Assembly: GCF_001735805.1 (NCBI RefSeq)
Contig: NZ_CP017248.1
Location: forward strand, 3,906,001 to 3,970,000
Origin: Streptomyces fodineus
Lineage (GTDB): Bacteria > Actinomycetota > Actinomycetes > Streptomycetales > Streptomycetaceae
DNA: 64,000 nt
Direction of reading: 5' to 3'
Part shown: positions 35,425 to 44,914 of the stretch, one piece after another
Layout of the letters: the number at the start of each line of letters is the position of its first letter
How positions within the stretch are numbered: the stretch's first letter is position 1
Notes under the pieces: generated by a model
Database searches by the model: none
What the model was told of the DNA's origin: nothing
The model's input: the letters and a program-made list of their open reading frames with translations, nothing else
Program-made: the position numbers and the translations under genes

Positions 35425-35460
35425 CAGTTCACACTTCCGTCACCCTTGGGTTCCGGGTGC

Positions 35461-37500
35461 TCAGCGCCTGTTCAGGGCCGCGCCGAGTCGTTCCGGATCG
35501 GTCGTCGGCGCGTCACAGGTGAAGTCACGGCAGACGTACGCGGTCGGTTCGCCCTGCTGCAGGGGCCGGCCGGCGAGGAGCGGGAACTCGTCACTCTCCG
35601 CGGTACCGACGGCGACGACGGCACCGGGAGCGGTGCCGAGAAGTGCCGTACGGTGCAGGGCGGCCGTCTTCTCGTCCGCGAGGCCGGGTCCCGGTCCGAC
35701 GACGGCGACCTCCTTGGGGCCGTCGAGGAGGGCTTCGGCGACGGCGAGCCCCCAGCCGATGAACCGGGGCACGCGCGGCCCGAGGGTCTTCACGACCCCC
35801 AACGCCCGTTCGGCGGCGGTCCGGTGGGCCTCGGACCCGGTGTGCGCGGCATAGCCCAGCAGGGCACCGGCCGCCGCGGTCCAGCCCGACGGGGCGGCGT
35901 TGTCGGTGGGGTCCTGCGGCCGGCGGATCAGCCGCTCGGCGTCCGACGCGGTGTCGAACAGCGCGCCGGTCCCGGGGTCGATGAAGCGGGCGAGCACATG
36001 GTCGAGGAGCAGACCGGCGAAATCCAGCCAGACGCCCTCGCCGGTCACGGAGGCGAGCGCGAGGAAGCCCTCGGCGACGTCGGCGTAGTCCTCCAGCACG
36101 CCCGCGTTGGGTCCGACGCGGCCGTCCTTGCTGGTCCGGGCGAGCCGGGCGTGCTCGTCGAGGTGCACCCGGACGAGCAGGTCGGCGGCGCCGAGGGCGG
36201 CCTCGACCAGGTCGGGCCGGTCGAAGTAGGCGCCGGTCTCGGCGAGCGCGGCGATGGCGAGGCCGTTCCAGGCGGCGATCACCTTGTCGTCCCGGCCGGG
36301 GGCGGGGCGCTCCTCTCGGGCGGCGAGGAGGCGCTGCTTGACACCGGCGACCTTCTCGGCGTCGAACACATGCTGTGTCTGCGGCAGTTGGAGGACGGAC
36401 CGGCCGTGCTCGAAGGTGCCCTCGTCGGTCACGCCGAAGTACCGGGCGGCGAGTTCGCCGTCCGCGTCCCCGAGGACGGCCTTCAGCTGCTCGGGCGTCC
36501 ACACGTAGTACGCGCCCTCGACGTGCCGCCCGGTTCCGTCGTCGCTGTCGGCGTCGAGCGCCGAGGCGAACCCGCCCTCGTGCGTGCGCAGTTCGCGCAC
36601 GAGGAAGTCGGCGGTCTCCAGCGCGACGCGCCGGGCGAGATCCGATCCGGTGGCCCGCCAGAGATGGGCGTAGACGCGGCAGAGCAGCGCGTTGTCGTAC
36701 AGCATCTTCTCGAAGTGCGGCACGACCCAGTCACGGTCGACGGAGTACCGGGCGAACCCGCCACCCAGTTGGTCGTAGATGCCCCCGCGGGCCATCCGCT
36801 CAGAGGTGTCCCGGGCCATCTGCAGCGCGCCCTCGGCGCCGGTCCGTGCATGGTGCCGCAGCAGGAACTCCAGCACCATGGACGGCGGGAACTTGGGCGC
36901 CCCGCCGAATCCGCCGCGCTGCGGGTCGTACTCGCGGGTGAGCCCGAGGAGGGCCTGGGCGAGTTCCTGCTCGCCGGGCGCCCGGTCGCCCTGCCGGCTG
37001 ATCTCCCGCTGGGCGAGATCGCGGACGATCTTCCCGGCGACCTCGGCGACCTCGTCACGGCGGGTGTCCCAGGCCTGGCGCACCCCCTCCAGCACCTGGC
37101 GGAAGGAGGGCATGCCGTGCCGGGGCGCGGGCGGGAAGTAGGTGCCGAAGTAGAAGGGCTCGGCGTCCGGGGTGAGGAAGACGGTCATCGGCCAGCCGCC
37201 CTGCCCGGTGGCGGCCTGCACCGCCTCCATGTAGACGGCGTCGACGTCGGGCCGCTCCTCGCGGTCGACCTTGACGCTGACGAAGTGCTCGTTGAGGTAG
37301 TCGGCGGTGGCCCGGTCCTCGAAGGACTCGTGTGCCATGACATGACACCAGTGACAGCTGCTGTACCCGACGCTCAGCAGCACGGGTTTCCCGGTCCTGC
37401 GGGCCTCGTCGAAGGCCTCGGCCGACCAGGGCCACCAGGCGACGGGGTTGTCGGCGTGCTGGAGCAGATACGGGGACGTCTCATGGGCCAGTCGGTTCAC
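35461..37500 (-). CDS. YyaL/SSP411-type thioredoxin-fold and six-hairpin protein (DUF255)
   Basis: 679-residue cytosolic protein. The N-terminal 165 residues form the DUF255 thioredoxin-like domain with CHWCHVM (about residues 49-55); the rest resembles an alpha/alpha six-hairpin glycosidase barrel (GGFGGAPKFPPS, LGGGFARYSVDRDWVVPHFEKMLYDNA). The family is conserved from bacteria to humans without an agreed biochemical role. GTG 37500 overlaps the upstream ArsR-type gene by 20 bases, so the two are co-transcribed. Confidence 0.92.
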   Translation of the reverse strand: MNRLAHETSPYLLQHADNPVAWWPWSAEAFDEARRTGKPVLLSVGYSSCHWCHVMAHESFEDRATADYLNEHFVSVKVDREERPDVDAVYMEAVQAATGQGGWPMTVFLTPDAEPFYFGTYFPPAPRHGMPSFRQVLEGVRQAWDTRRDEVAEVAGKIVRDLAQREISRQGDRAPGEQELAQALLGLTREYDPQRGGFGGAPKFPPSMVLEFLLRHHARTGAEGALQMARDTSERMARGGIYDQLGGGFARYSVDRDWVVPHFEKMLYDNALLCRVYAHLWRATGSDLARRVALETADFLVRELRTHEGGFASALDADSDDGTGRHVEGAYYVWTPEQLKAVLGDADGELAARYFGVTDEGTFEHGRSVLQLPQTQHVFDAEKVAGVKQRLLAAREERPAPGRDDKVIAAWNGLAIAALAETGAYFDRPDLVEAALGAADLLVRVHLDEHARLARTSKDGRVGPNAGVLEDYADVAEGFLALASVTGEGVWLDFAGLLLDHVLARFIDPGTGALFDTASDAERLIRRPQDPTDNAAPSGWTAAAGALLGYAAHTGSEAHRTAAERALGVVKTLGPRVPRFIGWGLAVAEALLDGPKEVAVVGPGPGLADEKTAALHRTALLGTAPGAVVAVGTAESDEFPLLAGRPLQQGEPTAYVCRDFTCDAPTTDPERLGAALNRR

Positions 37501-38116
37501 CGTTCCACTCTCCCACGGGACCGTTCGACTCTCCCACGGGCTCGGGGACGGCGTGGCTCGCCGGTTCGGGCACCGCGTAGAAACGCATCAGTACCGGGCG
37601 GGCCCCCTCCGGGGCCTCCTCGCGCGGGTGGCCGTACCGGTCGAGCAGGGCCTGGTACTCCCGCATGAAGCCGAGGAGTTCCTCCCTGGTCAGCCAGGTG
37701 CCGTGGCGCTGGACCTGGGCCCAGCCCGCGGGGCCGCGGTACTCCTCGTGGGCGCGGCGGTACAGGGCGGTGTCGAACTCGATCTTCAGATGGGCGAGCT
37801 GGGCGGCGGCCGCGTACTCCTCGGGGGGCATCGTGGCGGGGTCGGGCGTGGTGTGCCGGAAGGGCAGCGCCCGCCACCACCTCTCCCGCCCGCCGGACTT
37901 CTCCGGGATCTCCTCGATGAGCCGCTGCTCGGCGAGTTTGCGCAGGTGGTAGCTGGTGGTGCCGGAACTCTCGCCGAGTTCGCGGGCGAGGACGGTGGAG
38001 TTCGCCTCGGCGTGCCGGCCGAGGTACTCGAGGATCCGGCGGCGCAGGGGATTGCCGAGAGACTTGTAAAGGGCGGTGCGCTCCAGGCTGGTCATCTCGG
38101 GCATGCCGTCGGTCAT
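37481..38116 (-). CDS. ArsR-like winged-helix regulator
   Basis: 211-residue regulator with a helix-turn-helix near the N-terminus (LERTALYKSLGNPLRRRILEYLG, then ELGESSGTTSYHLRKLAEQRLIEE), matching the ArsR/HTH_20 type. No metal-binding cysteine motif is seen, so it is not a classical metal sensor. The C-terminal domain is helical and of unknown ligand. The start is ATG 38116. A direct repeat in the divergent promoter region is a likely target. Confidence 0.85.
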   Translation of the reverse strand: MTDGMPEMTSLERTALYKSLGNPLRRRILEYLGRHAEANSTVLARELGESSGTTSYHLRKLAEQRLIEEIPEKSGGRERWWRALPFRHTTPDPATMPPEEYAAAAQLAHLKIEFDTALYRRAHEEYRGPAGWAQVQRHGTWLTREELLGFMREYQALLDRYGHPREEAPEGARPVLMRFYAVPEPASHAVPEPVGESNGPVGEWNGEPTGP

Positions 38117-38163
38117 GCGGTCACCGTAACCCTGAGAACCCCGAGACATCCCCGATGTATGCC

Positions 38164-38191
38164 GAATTTTCTTTGCAGAATTTTCTCTGCG
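38164..38191. promoter_or_regulatory. 14-bp direct repeat, candidate ArsR-type operator
   Basis: GAATTTTCTTTGCA is followed at once by GAATTTTCTCTGCG, in the gap between the ArsR-like gene and the divergent membrane-protein gene. The AT-rich repeat is unlike local base composition, which supports a binding-site role. Confidence 0.5.
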
Positions 38192-38252
38192 TTCTACGGT
38201 GGAGGCGGTTCTGCATACGAGAGGCAGTTCGGAACACGAGGGGAGAGGGGGC

Positions 38253-38771
38253 GTGATCGTGCGGGGGAAGTGGCCCTTGGCGCTGCTGGGAGGGGCTTCG
38301 GTCCTGCTGGTGCCGTGGATGGCGGTCCTTGCCGTGACCCTGCCGGGCAGCACGCGGGTGGACAACTGGCCGCTGGCCTGGATCGGCCTCGACGTCCTCC
38401 TGGCGGCGGGCTGCGCCACGACAGCCGTGCTCGGCCTGCGCGGCGACGCCAGAGCCCGCCTGACGGCCTCGGCGACGGCGTCGGTGGCGGTGCTGGACGC
38501 CTGGTTCGACATAACGACGTCAGGCACGGGCGCCCCCCTGACCGAGGCCCTGCTGTGCGCGGTGGCGGAGGCGGGGCTGGCGGGGGCGTGCGTCATGCTG
38601 GCGCTGGGCAGAGCCCAACGGGCGGAACGGGCGCATCGTGCGCAACGGCACCGAGGTTCCGCGTGCGCGCCCGGAGCGGCGCGTCAGCCGGTGAGCGTGC
38701 CCACGACGCGCACGGGGCTGATCCGTATCACCACACGGGTCACCTCCGGCGGCAGTTCCAGGTACTCCTGA
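38253..38771 (+). CDS. Four-helix membrane protein
   Basis: 172-residue protein with four predicted membrane helices (WPLALLGGASVLLVPWMAVL; LAWIGLDVLLAAGCATTAVL; LTASATASVAVLDAWF; LTEALLCAVAEAGLAGACVML). GTG 38253 follows a G-rich site (GGGAGAGGGGG). It is divergent from the ArsR-like regulator, which is its likely controller. The last 30 residues read through the end of the convergent PPOX gene and may not be conserved. Function unknown. Confidence 0.7.
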   Translation: MIVRGKWPLALLGGASVLLVPWMAVLAVTLPGSTRVDNWPLAWIGLDVLLAAGCATTAVLGLRGDARARLTASATASVAVLDAWFDITTSGTGAPLTEALLCAVAEAGLAGACVMLALGRAQRAERAHRAQRHRGSACAPGAARQPVSVPTTRTGLIRITTRVTSGGSSRYS

Positions 38772-39094
38772 CCGGCGCCAGGGCCTTCGTACTGCTCCGC
38801 CAGCCTGACCGCCAGCTCCCGGCCGACGTCCTCGGTGACGGTCGCGGTGCCGCGCACCTCGACGTACCGCAGCGGGTCCACCGGGTCGTACACCGTCAGG
38901 CTCACCCGACCGTCCCGGTGGATGTTCCGCTCCTTGCGCCGACCGGCGGCCGTCGACACGAGCAGGTCGTCCCCGTCCCTGCCCACCCAGACGACGGAGG
39001 TCTGCGGGCTTCCGTCCGCGTTCACCGTCCCCAGGACGGCGGGGACCGGATCGTCGATCAGCCTGCGTACGGCATCGTTCAGGGCGACTGTCAC
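38684..39094 (-). CDS. PPOX-class F420-dependent oxidoreductase
   Basis: 136-residue split-barrel protein of the FDOR-B/pyridoxamine-oxidase-like group (Rv1155-like). The flavin/deazaflavin-binding pattern is GTVNADGSPQTSVVWVGRDGDDLLVSTAAGRRKERNI in outline, followed by VSLTVYDPVDPLRYVEVRGTATV. Such proteins reduce small substrates such as quinones or biliverdin with F420H2. GTG 39094 is selected as start since it opens directly on the conserved domain. Confidence 0.85.
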   Translation of the reverse strand: MTVALNDAVRRLIDDPVPAVLGTVNADGSPQTSVVWVGRDGDDLLVSTAAGRRKERNIHRDGRVSLTVYDPVDPLRYVEVRGTATVTEDVGRELAVRLAEQYEGPGAGQEYLELPPEVTRVVIRISPVRVVGTLTG

Positions 39095-39297
39095 GACGGG
39101 GACCCTAGGCCCGCCGGCCGCTGCCTGTCGATCGAATTCCGGCTCGGCCGACCGCCGTTCCCGCACCCCGCACGGCACACGCACACAACGACGTTGCCGC
39201 TCCTCCCCAACTCCCCACCGACGAACACCCCTCCCCTTTGCGCCTCCCCCGAAGGACACTCATAACCAAGGAAGTTGACGCCGGAGGGGGACGGGAT

Positions 39298-42200
39298 ATG
39301 CGGGACGGCCATCGGGGTGAGGCCGAGCGGCTGCTGGTGCGGGCTGTCGAGGAGGAGGTGCGGCGCTCGGGCGGGCGGATCGACGGGCAGGTACTGCTGT
39401 CGCGGGCGCGCGCCGCCCTGGACGCGATGGCGGGCGCGGCCGGCGAGGAGTACGAGGCCTATACCCGTGCGCTGGACGAGGCCGAGGCAGGCCGGCCCAC
39501 CTTCGGGCAGCGCTACGCCCGCGAGGGCGCCGGAACTGCCTTGCTGGTGGCGGCCGTTGCGGCGGTGGCCGCAACCGTGGCCGACCTCTCTCTGGGCACC
39601 GGCACCGGTACGGCCGTCGGCGCGGGCGTCGCCGCGGGCGTGGTCGGTGCCGCCGCCTCCGTGGTGAAGGTGGCCGGCGCCCATCTGCCCGCCGCGCATC
39701 ACCACGCGGGCGCGGCCGGCCAGCCCGGCGGGTCCGAACAGTTGCGGCTGCAGTGGCTGACCGCGCTGGAGGTGCGCGGCATCCGCCCGTTCCTCGACCA
39801 GCAGCGGGTGCTGAGCGCCTCCACGGGTACGAAGAAGCCGGGCGGCCCGCCGCTGCGCGGCACGGACAAGAGCGCGGCGGCCCGCCGGCGTACGGTGCTG
39901 GAGCAGTCCTTCGGGCAACTCCCGGACGCGGACGGCCCGTTCGCGGGACGCCGGGCGGAGCTGGGGCGGATCCGGCAGTGGGCGCAGGCGGCCAGAGCGG
40001 CCACCGAGACCCGGCCGACGGTGGTCGTGCTGCACGGCGAGCCCGGCTGCGGCCGGACCACGCTCGCGGTACGCGCGGCGCACGAACTGCGGGACCACTT
40101 CCGCGGCGCGGTGGTCGTGGACCTGCGCGGCGGCAGGCGGGAGGAGCCGCCGCTGTCCACGCGGGACGCCCTGCTGCATCTGCTCAACCGGCTCGGCGCG
40201 CCCCGCGAGCAACTGCTGTTCCGGGAGCGCTCCTCCCCCGACCAGCAGGTCAAGCGGCTCGGCGAGCTGTACCACCAGCATCTGTCCGGCCTGCCGGTGA
40301 CGATCGTGCTGGACGACGCCTCGGACCCGGAGCAGGTGCGGGCGCTGGTCCCCGAGCGCTCCGACAGCCTGATCCTGGTCACCGCCCGCACCGCCCTGGA
40401 CCTGCCTGCGGACCTGCCGGCCTGGGTGCACCACCTGCCGGTCGAGCCGCTGGACGCGCCGGGTGCCGAGGAACTGCTCGGGGCGTCCGCGCAGGACACC
40501 TCCGGCCCGTACGACGCCGACTCCGCCGACCGGATCCGCGAGCTGTGCGGCGGGCTGCCGCTGGCGCTCAGGATCGCCGGCTCCGCGCTCGGCCCGCGCT
40601 CACCCCGGCAGCTGGCCACGGACCTGGGCGCATACGGCCCGGTGGAGCCGGTCGAGCGTGCCCTGTGGCTGCGCTACACCGACCAGCCGGAGCCCTCGCG
40701 CCGGCTGCTGCGCCGGCTCGCGCTCGCGGGCCGCGCCTCGCTGGGCGCCGCGGCGGCCGCCGCGCTGCTCGCCACGGACGAGGCCGAGGCCACGCGCCAT
40801 CTCGCCGTCCTCGCCCGGGCCGGGCTCATCGACCATGTCCGCGGCAGCCGCTACCGGCTGCACGACCTGGTACGGGCCTTCGCGGGGGCCCGGCTGCTGG
40901 ACGAGGAGGACCCGGCCGAGCGCACGGCCGCGCAGGAACGGCTGATCGTGAACTACGCGGAGCTGGCCGACTCGGTGCTGCGCCTGGTCGACGGGAACAT
41001 GTCGACGCGCTCGCACCAGTTCGGCCCGCACGGCTTCACCTCGCTGGACGAGGCGCTGCGCTGGCTGGACGACGAGTCCAGCTTCATCACCGCGGCCCTG
41101 CGCCACGCCGAGGGCGTGAACCAGTCGGCGGTGCAGAACCTGCTGGGCGCGCTGTGCGACTACTGCCTGCTGCGCGGCGACCTGTACCGGCTCGGCGAGA
41201 TCAGCGAGCTGGCGCAGTCCGTGGACCAGGGGCTGCTGGTGCGCTCCGTGCAGTGGCGTACCGGTATCGCCGCCCGGCAGCTGGGCGAGCTGGACAAGGC
41301 GCGCACCACGCTGGCCTCGGTGGTGGACCTGTACCGGGAGGCGCACCATGACGCGGGGGCGGCCCGCGCCCTGTGCTCCCTCGGCATCACCCTGCACCAC
41401 CAGGGCAACCTCACCGAGGCCGCCGCCAAGCTGCAGGAGGCGCTGGATCTGCAGGCGGCGCCGGAGCTGGCCACGGACCGGGCCTGGACGATGCACGCCC
41501 TGGCCGCCGTCCAGCGCGACCGGGCCCGGCTCGCGGAGGCGCTGGAGCTGCTGACCCGCTCCCTGGTCCTGCACCGCGAGGGCGGCTCGGTGCACGGCGA
41601 GGCCTGGGCACACTTCCAGCTCGGCCAGCTGGCGCTGCGGATGGGGGACGTGCCGCGCGCCGAGACGGAGCTGCGGGCGGCCCTGGACCGGTACGGGCAG
41701 ATACATGACGCACGCGGCGAGGCGTGGGCGCTGACCCAGCTGGCCCGGGCCCGCCTGGTGGCCGGCGACGCCTCACCGGCCGTGGACAGCCTCCGGCAGG
41801 CCGCCGCCCGGCACCGGGAGAACGAGGACGCGCGCGGCGAGGCGTGGACGCTGTACTACCTGGGCCAGGCACTGGAGGAGACCGGCGATCTGGACCAGGC
41901 GGTGCGCGATCTGGAACGGTCCCGCACGATGTTCTCCCGGATGCGGGACGTCTACGGCCTGGCCTGCGCCCGGCACCACTCGGCCCGGGTCACCCGCGAC
42001 CAGCGGGCCGCGCAGACCGGCTCGCTGCGCAACTCCGGCTTCGCCCGGCAGCTCCTCGTGGACGCCCGCGCCGACTTCCAGCGCATCGGCGTCGCCCACG
42101 GCGAGGCGTGGACCTGCCTGGAGCTCGCGGTGGTCGACGCGGGCAACGCCCGCACCCAGGCGGCGCTGGCCCTGTCCGACGAGGCGCTGGACCTGTTCGC

Positions 42201-42501
42201 CTCCTACGGCGACCGGCGCGGCGAGGACTGGGCCCGCTTCCTGCGCTGCACCCTGCTGCCGTACGCGGCGCCGGGCGGGCTGGAGGTGGGCACGGCGGTC
42301 GCCCAGGAGGAGCTGGCCCAGCTGGCCCGCGCCGGCCATCCGCTGCGGGACGAGAAGCTGGCCGACTACGTCCCGGCGTACGCCCTGCTGCTGGAACGCG
42401 GGGTCAGCCTGGAGGACGGCTGGCAGGCCTGGCGGCTGCGCATGACCCCGGACCGCCACGCCCGGGAGGTGATGGGGGTGGCGGTACCGGCGGGGCGCTG
42501 A
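39298..42501 (+). CDS. Large STAND ATPase: NB-ARC domain with TPR array
   Basis: 1067-residue protein. Residues 75-130 are an Ala/Gly/Val-rich hydrophobic stretch that could enter the membrane. An NB-ARC/STAND NTPase follows with Walker A GEPGCGRTT (247-255), Walker B VTIVLDD (334-340) and the GLPLALRIAG motif. The C-terminal half holds TPR repeats, several with the pattern HGEAWAHFQLGQLALRMGD. STAND proteins switch oligomeric state on ligand sensing; in actinomycetes they include AfsR-like regulators and defence proteins. No effector domain is visible. Start ATG has GGAGGGGG upstream. Confidence 0.88.
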   Translation: MRDGHRGEAERLLVRAVEEEVRRSGGRIDGQVLLSRARAALDAMAGAAGEEYEAYTRALDEAEAGRPTFGQRYAREGAGTALLVAAVAAVAATVADLSLGTGTGTAVGAGVAAGVVGAAASVVKVAGAHLPAAHHHAGAAGQPGGSEQLRLQWLTALEVRGIRPFLDQQRVLSASTGTKKPGGPPLRGTDKSAAARRRTVLEQSFGQLPDADGPFAGRRAELGRIRQWAQAARAATETRPTVVVLHGEPGCGRTTLAVRAAHELRDHFRGAVVVDLRGGRREEPPLSTRDALLHLLNRLGAPREQLLFRERSSPDQQVKRLGELYHQHLSGLPVTIVLDDASDPEQVRALVPERSDSLILVTARTALDLPADLPAWVHHLPVEPLDAPGAEELLGASAQDTSGPYDADSADRIRELCGGLPLALRIAGSALGPRSPRQLATDLGAYGPVEPVERALWLRYTDQPEPSRRLLRRLALAGRASLGAAAAAALLATDEAEATRHLAVLARAGLIDHVRGSRYRLHDLVRAFAGARLLDEEDPAERTAAQERLIVNYAELADSVLRLVDGNMSTRSHQFGPHGFTSLDEALRWLDDESSFITAALRHAEGVNQSAVQNLLGALCDYCLLRGDLYRLGEISELAQSVDQGLLVRSVQWRTGIAARQLGELDKARTTLASVVDLYREAHHDAGAARALCSLGITLHHQGNLTEAAAKLQEALDLQAAPELATDRAWTMHALAAVQRDRARLAEALELLTRSLVLHREGGSVHGEAWAHFQLGQLALRMGDVPRAETELRAALDRYGQIHDARGEAWALTQLARARLVAGDASPAVDSLRQAAARHRENEDARGEAWTLYYLGQALEETGDLDQAVRDLERSRTMFSRMRDVYGLACARHHSARVTRDQRAAQTGSLRNSGFARQLLVDARADFQRIGVAHGEAWTCLELAVVDAGNARTQAALALSDEALDLFASYGDRRGEDWARFLRCTLLPYAAPGGLEVGTAVAQEELAQLARAGHPLRDEKLADYVPAYALLLERGVSLEDGWQAWRLRMTPDRHAREVMGVAVPAGR

Positions 42502-42509
42502 CGCCCGGG

Positions 42510-42749
42510 TCAGCCCTTCCGGGCCCCGGAGTCGGCGGCCTTCTTCGCCTGCTCGGCCTCGGGGTCCGGGGACTCCTCGAAGTCGACCTTGTTCATGTGC
42601 TTGCTCATCGACTTCATCAGGCCCCACACCGCCAGGGCCATCACCGCGAAGACGATGAAGCCGAGGACTCCGGGGGTGACCTTGTTCTGGTCGAGGTCCT
42701 TGGCGAGGGGGACGAGGTGCGTCACTGCCAGGCTCACGCGTGCGCTCAT
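42510..42749 (-). CDS. Small single-pass membrane protein downstream of mca
   Basis: 79-residue protein with one membrane helix (VLGFIVFAVMALAVWGLMKSM) and a charged cytosolic tail. It lies directly after mca and is conserved next to it in streptomycetes (from memory). The start may be ATG 42749 or 42758, the latter inside the mca end. Function unknown. Confidence 0.75.
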   Translation of the reverse strand: MSARVSLAVTHLVPLAKDLDQNKVTPGVLGFIVFAVMALAVWGLMKSMSKHMNKVDFEESPDPEAEQAKKAADSGARKG

Positions 42750-42750
42750 G

Positions 42751-43632
42751 TCAGGCATTGTCGCGGATGCCCGCGAAGAGGTCGTCCTCGGGGAGGGAGG
42801 TATCGACGAGCGACTTCGCCAGCTCGTACTCCTCCGTCGGCCAGACCTCCCGCTGCAGCTCCATCGGCACCTTGAACCAGCCGCCGTCGGGGTCGATCTG
42901 CGTGGCGTGCGCGATCAGCGCCTTGTCACGGATCTCGAAGAAGTCCGCGCACGGGATGTGCGTGGTCAGCGTGCGCTCGGTGCGCTCGAACTCGTTCCAG
43001 CGCTTGAGCCAGTCCCCGTACGGCGACTCCAGGCCGCGATCGAGCATCGCTTGGTGCAGCGCCTCGGTGCGGGGGCGGTTGAAGCCCTGGTTGTAGTAGA
43101 GCTTCAGCGGCTGGTAGGCGGGGCCGAACTCGGACTCCGGGTACTTCTCGGTGTCCGCCGCGCCCTCGAACGCCACCATCGAGATCTTGTGGGTCATGAT
43201 GTGGTCGGGGTGCGGGTAGCCGCCGTTCTCGTCGTAGGTGGTGACCACCTGCGGGCGGAAGGCGCGGATCCTGCGCACCAGCTCGCCGGCCGCCTTGTCG
43301 ACGTCCTCCAGGGCGAAGCAGCCCTCGGGCAGCGGCGGCAGCGGGTCGCCCTCGGGCAGACCGGAGTCGACGAAGCCGAGCCACTCCTGGCTCACGCCGA
43401 GGATCTCACGGGCCTCGTCCATCTCCTTCTTGCGTACCTCGTGGATGTGCTCCTCGATGTACGCGTCGCCCTGGAGCTTCGGATTGAGGATGGACCCACG
43501 CTCTCCGCCGGTGCACGTCACCACCAGCACGTCCACCCCCTCGGACACGTACTTCGCCATGGTGGCCGCGCCCTTGCTCGACTCGTCGTCGGGGTGCGCG
43601 TGAACGGCCATCAGTCGCAGCTGGTCAGTCAA
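42751..43632 (-). CDS. mca: Mycothiol S-conjugate amidase
   Basis: 293-residue zinc amidase that cleaves mycothiol S-conjugates of toxins and antibiotics so the mercapturate can be exported. Zinc-binding motifs are AHPDDESSKG (H12, D14-D15-E16 region) and GYPHPDHIMTH. TCTGGERGSILNP is a family signature shared with MshB. It is divergent from the DUF4307 gene. Confidence 0.95.
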   Translation of the reverse strand: MTDQLRLMAVHAHPDDESSKGAATMAKYVSEGVDVLVVTCTGGERGSILNPKLQGDAYIEEHIHEVRKKEMDEAREILGVSQEWLGFVDSGLPEGDPLPPLPEGCFALEDVDKAAGELVRRIRAFRPQVVTTYDENGGYPHPDHIMTHKISMVAFEGAADTEKYPESEFGPAYQPLKLYYNQGFNRPRTEALHQAMLDRGLESPYGDWLKRWNEFERTERTLTTHIPCADFFEIRDKALIAHATQIDPDGGWFKVPMELQREVWPTEEYELAKSLVDTSLPEDDLFAGIRDNA

Positions 43633-43746
43633 GACTCAATCCTCGGTCAGTCGGCGCCCCGTGTCTTCGGCGCGATCGGCGGCTTCTATAGTGACGGAAT
43701 CGGGGGACGATTAATTCCGGGCCCGGTTCCTGCCGAGAGGACGATC

Positions 43747-44145
43747 ATGAGCACGGCGAGCACGCGGCTGCCCGAGGGCCGCTACGGCCGTTCCTCGGAC
43801 GAGCGTGCCGACCGGGGACTCAAGGTCGCCGCCGTGGTGCTGGGCACGGCCCTGCTCGCGCTGGTCGGGTACTTCGCCTACCACTACGTCGTGGAGAGCC
43901 GGATCAGCGCCCAGGTGATCACCTTCGACGCCACGGACAACGCGGTGAAGGTGCATCTGGAGGTCCACAAGGACTCCGGCACCGACGGCTACTGCACCCT
44001 GCGCTCCCAGGCGGCGGACGGCTCCGAGGTGGGCCGGGCCGACTTCCGCTTCACCGGGTCGGCCACGCGTATCGACCAGGTCGTCACGCTGCGTACGACG
44101 GCGAAGGGCACGACGGCCGAGCTGCTCGGCTGTCACACCGGCTGA
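43747..44145 (+). CDS. DUF4307 single-pass membrane protein
   Basis: 132-residue protein with one helix (VAAVVLGTALLALVGYFAYHYV) and an exported beta-rich domain (ISAQVITFDATDNAVKVHLEVHK) containing two Cys that may pair. It matches the actinobacterial DUF4307 family, typically between mca and greA. Start ATG has a GAGAGGA site. Function unknown. Confidence 0.85.
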   Translation: MSTASTRLPEGRYGRSSDERADRGLKVAAVVLGTALLALVGYFAYHYVVESRISAQVITFDATDNAVKVHLEVHKDSGTDGYCTLRSQAADGSEVGRADFRFTGSATRIDQVVTLRTTAKGTTAELLGCHTG

Positions 44146-44333
44146 CGGCGGCCGAACACTCCCCTTTCACCCGGAATACGTACACGCTGACCTGCGTTGA
44201 TGCGATTCTGATGGCTTATGTCCTCCCCCTTCCGGCCTTGAATTGTTAGGCTCGTGGTTTCGCCCATCCAAGAGGGAACATGCTTCTGGGTAGGGCGATG
44301 CTTTGTATTCCCAGTACCGACGAGGAGCACCCT

Positions 44334-44834
44334 GTGACCCAGACCAGCGAGAACGTCACCTGGCTGACCCAGGAGGCGTACAACAAGCTCAAGGACGAGC
44401 TTGAGTACCTTACTGGTCCTGCGCGCACGGAGATCGCCGCCAAGATCGCGGCCGCGCGCGAGGAGGGCGACCTGCGCGAGAACGGCGGGTACCACGCGGC
44501 CAAGGAGGAGCAGGGCAAGCAGGAGCTGCGCGTACGGCAGCTGACCCAGCTTCTCGAGAACGCCCAGGTGGGCGAGGCCCCGGTCTCCGCCGACGGCGCC
44601 GTCGCGCCGGGCATGGTCGTCACGATCGCCTTCGACGGTGACGAGGACGACACGCTGACGTTCCTGCTCGCCTCCCGCGAGTACGCGAGCGCCGATATCG
44701 AGACGTACTCGCCGCAGTCCCCGCTCGGCGCCGGTGTCATCGGCCACAAGGTCGGCGAGGACGCGGAGTACGAACTGCCGAACGGCAAGAAGGCCTCGGT
44801 GACGATCCTGAAGGCCGAGCCGTACTCGGGCTGA
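44334..44834 (+). CDS. greA: Transcription elongation factor GreA
   Basis: 166-residue factor that enters the RNA polymerase secondary channel and rescues backtracked complexes by stimulating transcript cleavage. The N-terminal coiled coil carries the acidic tip DLRENGGYHAAKEEQG, and the C-terminal FKBP-like domain ends SPLGAGVIGHKVGEDAEY. GTG 44334 follows GAGGAG. Confidence 0.95.
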   Translation: MTQTSENVTWLTQEAYNKLKDELEYLTGPARTEIAAKIAAAREEGDLRENGGYHAAKEEQGKQELRVRQLTQLLENAQVGEAPVSADGAVAPGMVVTIAFDGDEDDTLTFLLASREYASADIETYSPQSPLGAGVIGHKVGEDAEYELPNGKKASVTILKAEPYSG

Positions 44835-44855
44835 TCCACTCACCCGATGACCTCG

Positions 44856-44896
44856 AGCCCCCGGTGTCCGCCGGATTCCGCCGGACACCGGGGGCT
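44856..44896. terminator. Bidirectional terminator between greA and the permease fragment
   Basis: AGCCCCCGGTGTCCG and its exact complement, 11 bases apart, form a 15-bp stem 22 bases after greA and 19 bases before the end of the convergent permease fragment. Confidence 0.8.
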
Positions 44897-44914
44897 TCGC
44901 CGTGTCCGGAGCCC

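Noticed and set aside
37481..38596. Extended start of the ArsR-like gene to 38596
   Set aside because: The extension overlaps the divergent membrane gene and promoter repeats and reads as low-complexity; the conserved domain starts at 38116.
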